A stretch of 64,000 nucleotides of DNA from Rhodovulum sulfidophilum DSM 1374 (GTDB lineage Bacteria; Pseudomonadota; Alphaproteobacteria; Rhodobacterales; Rhodobacteraceae): the NCBI RefSeq assembly GCF_001633165.1, contig NZ_CP015418.1, positions 2,232,001 to 2,296,000 on the forward strand. The letters are read 5' to 3'. Shown one piece after another: positions 62,433 to 64,000 of this stretch (within the stretch, counting starts at the first letter, position 1; every line of letters starts with the position of its first letter). The notes beneath the pieces are model-generated. The model had not been told where the DNA came from and did not search any database. It was given only the letters and a program-made list of their open reading frames with translations. The position numbers and the translations under genes were made by a program.

Positions 62433-64000
62433 ATGGTTATCGAGCTCGGCCACTTTGCCCTCGCCCTCGCCTTCGCCATTGCTCTGGTGCAGGCGATCGT
62501 TCCGTTGATCGGCGCCCACAAGGGCTGGAGCGGCTGGATGGCGATGGCCGAACCGGCCGCCATGGCGCAATTCCTGCTGACCGCCTTCAGCTTCGGGGTC
62601 CTGACCTACGCGTTCGTGGTCTCGGATTTCTCGCTTCGGGTCGTGGTCGAGAATTCGCATACGCTCAAGCCGATGCTCTACAAGGTCTCCGGCGTCTGGG
62701 GCAATCACGAGGGCTCGATGCTGCTCTGGGTGCTGATCGTGTCGCTTTACGGCGCGCTCGCGGCCTGGTTCGGCGGCGGCCTGCCGCCCGGACTGAAGGC
62801 GCGGGTTCTGGCGGTGCAGGCGGCCATCGGCGCGGCCTTCTATGCCTTCATCCTGTTCACCTCGAACCCGTTCGAACGCCTTGCCGAGGCGCCCTTCGAC
62901 GGGCAGGACCTGAACCCGCTGCTGCAGGATCCCGGGCTCGCCTTCCATCCGCCCTTCCTCTATCTCGGCTATGTCGGGCTTTCGATCTGCTTCTCCTTCG
63001 CGGTCGCCGCCCTGATCGAGGGCCGGGTCGATGCCGCCTGGGGACGCTGGGTCAGGCCCTGGACGCTGGCGGCCTGGATCTGCCTGACCGTCGGCATCGC
63101 GCTGGGGTCGTGGTGGGCCTATTACGAACTGGGCTGGGGCGGTTTCTGGTTCTGGGATCCGGTCGAGAACGCCTCCTTCATGCCCTGGCTGATCGCCGCC
63201 GCCTTGCTGCATTCGGCCATCGTGGTCGAGAAGCGCGAGGCGCTGAAGAGCTGGACGATCCTCCTGTCCATCGTCGCCTTCGGTTTCTCGCTGGTCGGGG
63301 CCTTCATCACCCGCTCGGGGATCATCACCAGCGTGCATGCCTTCGCCAACGACCCCGAGCGCGGCGTCTTCCTGCTGATGATCCTGCTGGTCTTCATGGG
63401 CGGCGCGCTGACGCTGTTCGCCGCGCGGGCAAGCGCGATGGAGGCCAAGGGCGTCTTCGGCGCGGTCAGCCGGGAATCGGCGCTGGTCTTCAACAACATC
63501 CTGCTGGCGGTCGCGGCGCTGGTCGTCTTCGTCGGCACGATCTGGCCGCTGGTGGCCGAGATGGCCTTCGGCCGCAAGCTTTCGGTCGGCGCGCCCTTCT
63601 TCGACATGGCCTTCACGCCCTTCATGGTGGCGCTGGCATTGCTGCTGCCGCTGGGCTCGATCCTGCCATGGAAGCGCGCGCGGCTCGGCCGTGCGGCGAA
63701 AACCGTGCTGCCCGCGGCCTTGCTGGCGGTTGCGCTCGGCGCCCTGATCTGGGCGATGCAGACCGGTCGCAGCGCGCTCGGTCCGGTGGGCGTGGCGCTT
63801 GGCGTCTGGCTGATCGCGGGCGCGCTTGTCGATCTCGGGCTGCGCGCCGGACGCGGCAAGGGGCTTGCGGCCCGGGCCGCCCGGCTTGCGCGGCTGCCGC
63901 GCGCGGATTGGGGCAAGGCGGTTGCCCATGCCGGGCTCGGGATCACCATGATCGGGATCTCGGCGATGCTGGCCTGGAACCAGGAGGACATCCGCGTGGC
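62433..64000 (+). CDS. ccmF: Cytochrome c haem lyase subunit CcmF (3' end cut by window)
   Basis: The first 522 residues of CcmF, an inner-membrane protein with many membrane helices (about 15 expected). The WWD haem-binding motif is present as WWAYYELGWGGFWFWDPVENASF near residue 228. It moves haem from CcmE to the apocytochrome. It begins MVIELGHFALALAFAIA after the ATG at 62433. The coding frame runs to the window end without a stop. It is about 200 bases after the holin gene. Confidence 0.95.
   Translation, partial: MVIELGHFALALAFAIALVQAIVPLIGAHKGWSGWMAMAEPAAMAQFLLTAFSFGVLTYAFVVSDFSLRVVVENSHTLKPMLYKVSGVWGNHEGSMLLWVLIVSLYGALAAWFGGGLPPGLKARVLAVQAAIGAAFYAFILFTSNPFERLAEAPFDGQDLNPLLQDPGLAFHPPFLYLGYVGLSICFSFAVAALIEGRVDAAWGRWVRPWTLAAWICLTVGIALGSWWAYYELGWGGFWFWDPVENASFMPWLIAAALLHSAIVVEKREALKSWTILLSIVAFGFSLVGAFITRSGIITSVHAFANDPERGVFLLMILLVFMGGALTLFAARASAMEAKGVFGAVSRESALVFNNILLAVAALVVFVGTIWPLVAEMAFGRKLSVGAPFFDMAFTPFMVALALLLPLGSILPWKRARLGRAAKTVLPAALLAVALGALIWAMQTGRSALGPVGVALGVWLIAGALVDLGLRAGRGKGLAARAARLARLPRADWGKAVAHAGLGITMIGISAMLAWNQEDIRV

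Overview
The window reads as chromosomal DNA of a high-GC alphaproteobacterium, most likely a member of the Rhodobacteraceae (Rhodobacter/Rhodovulum/roseobacter relatives). Supporting signs are the strong G/C third-position bias, the grxD-bolA-purL neighbourhood, a VPLPA-type C-terminal sorting signal, an ArgC of the TGCN type, TakP-like TRAP binding proteins, and an endolysin/holin pair between ccmE and ccmF. I see no rRNA, tRNA, CRISPR array, integrase or transposase. Both ends are cut inside genes: a quinone oxidoreductase on the left and ccmF on the right. Most of it looks like stable accessory metabolism plus housekeeping genes.

Layout. 1-2054 (minus): Tat-exported cyclase, AhpD-like protein, quinone oxidoreductase. 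2541-2867: small membrane protein. 2918-7301 (minus): alkaline phosphatase followed by a DUF3299/ATPase/FtsX set whose permease carries a very His-rich loop, probably for zinc. 7900-10380 (minus): Tm-1-like protein, PEP-hydrolase-like TIM barrel and SRPBCC protein, pathway unknown. 10566-16122 (minus): complete dppABCDF dipeptide importer. 16353-19843 (minus): four-subunit Na+-pumping methylmalonyl-CoA decarboxylase. 20146-24800 (plus): glycogen branching enzyme and a glucosylglycerol-hydrolase-like enzyme. 24999-33511 (minus): alpha/beta hydrolase, acetone carboxylase acxABC and its AcoR-type regulator, with a dense operator array between regulator and operon.

33918-36813 (minus): ilvIH acetolactate synthase with a complete attenuator (promoter, leader peptide, terminator). 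37073-42866 (plus): TRAP transporter with two paralogous 2-oxoacid-type binding proteins and unusually large membrane subunits. 42987-45937 (minus): Bpt N-end-rule transferase, RDD protein, methylmalonate-semialdehyde dehydrogenase. 46042-49102 (plus): LysR regulator, CBS protein, coaD, and a coiled-coil/ZapA division pair. 49176-52730 (minus): unknown gene, grxD, bolA, purL. 52959-53069 (minus): a strong small-RNA candidate. 53119-57581: LysR regulator divergent from a fused indolepyruvate ferredoxin oxidoreductase. 57894-64000 (plus): murI, a VPLPA-CTERM surface protein, argC, ccmE, endolysin, holin, ccmF.

How the genes fit together. A recurring theme is small-acid and acyl-CoA metabolism: acetone to acetoacetate (acx), uptake of 2-oxo acids (TRAP), branched-chain amino acid synthesis from pyruvate and 2-oxobutyrate (ilvIH), valine-type catabolism (mmsA), 2-oxoacid/indolepyruvate oxidation (ior), and decarboxylation of methylmalonyl-CoA coupled to Na+ export (mmd). 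The points most worth a second look are the small RNA near 53.0 kb, the AcxR regulator that lacks the sigma-54 contact loop next to its TGTCCG array, the lysis pair inside the ccm region, the zinc-type ABC set beside alkaline phosphatase, and the oversized TRAP permease.
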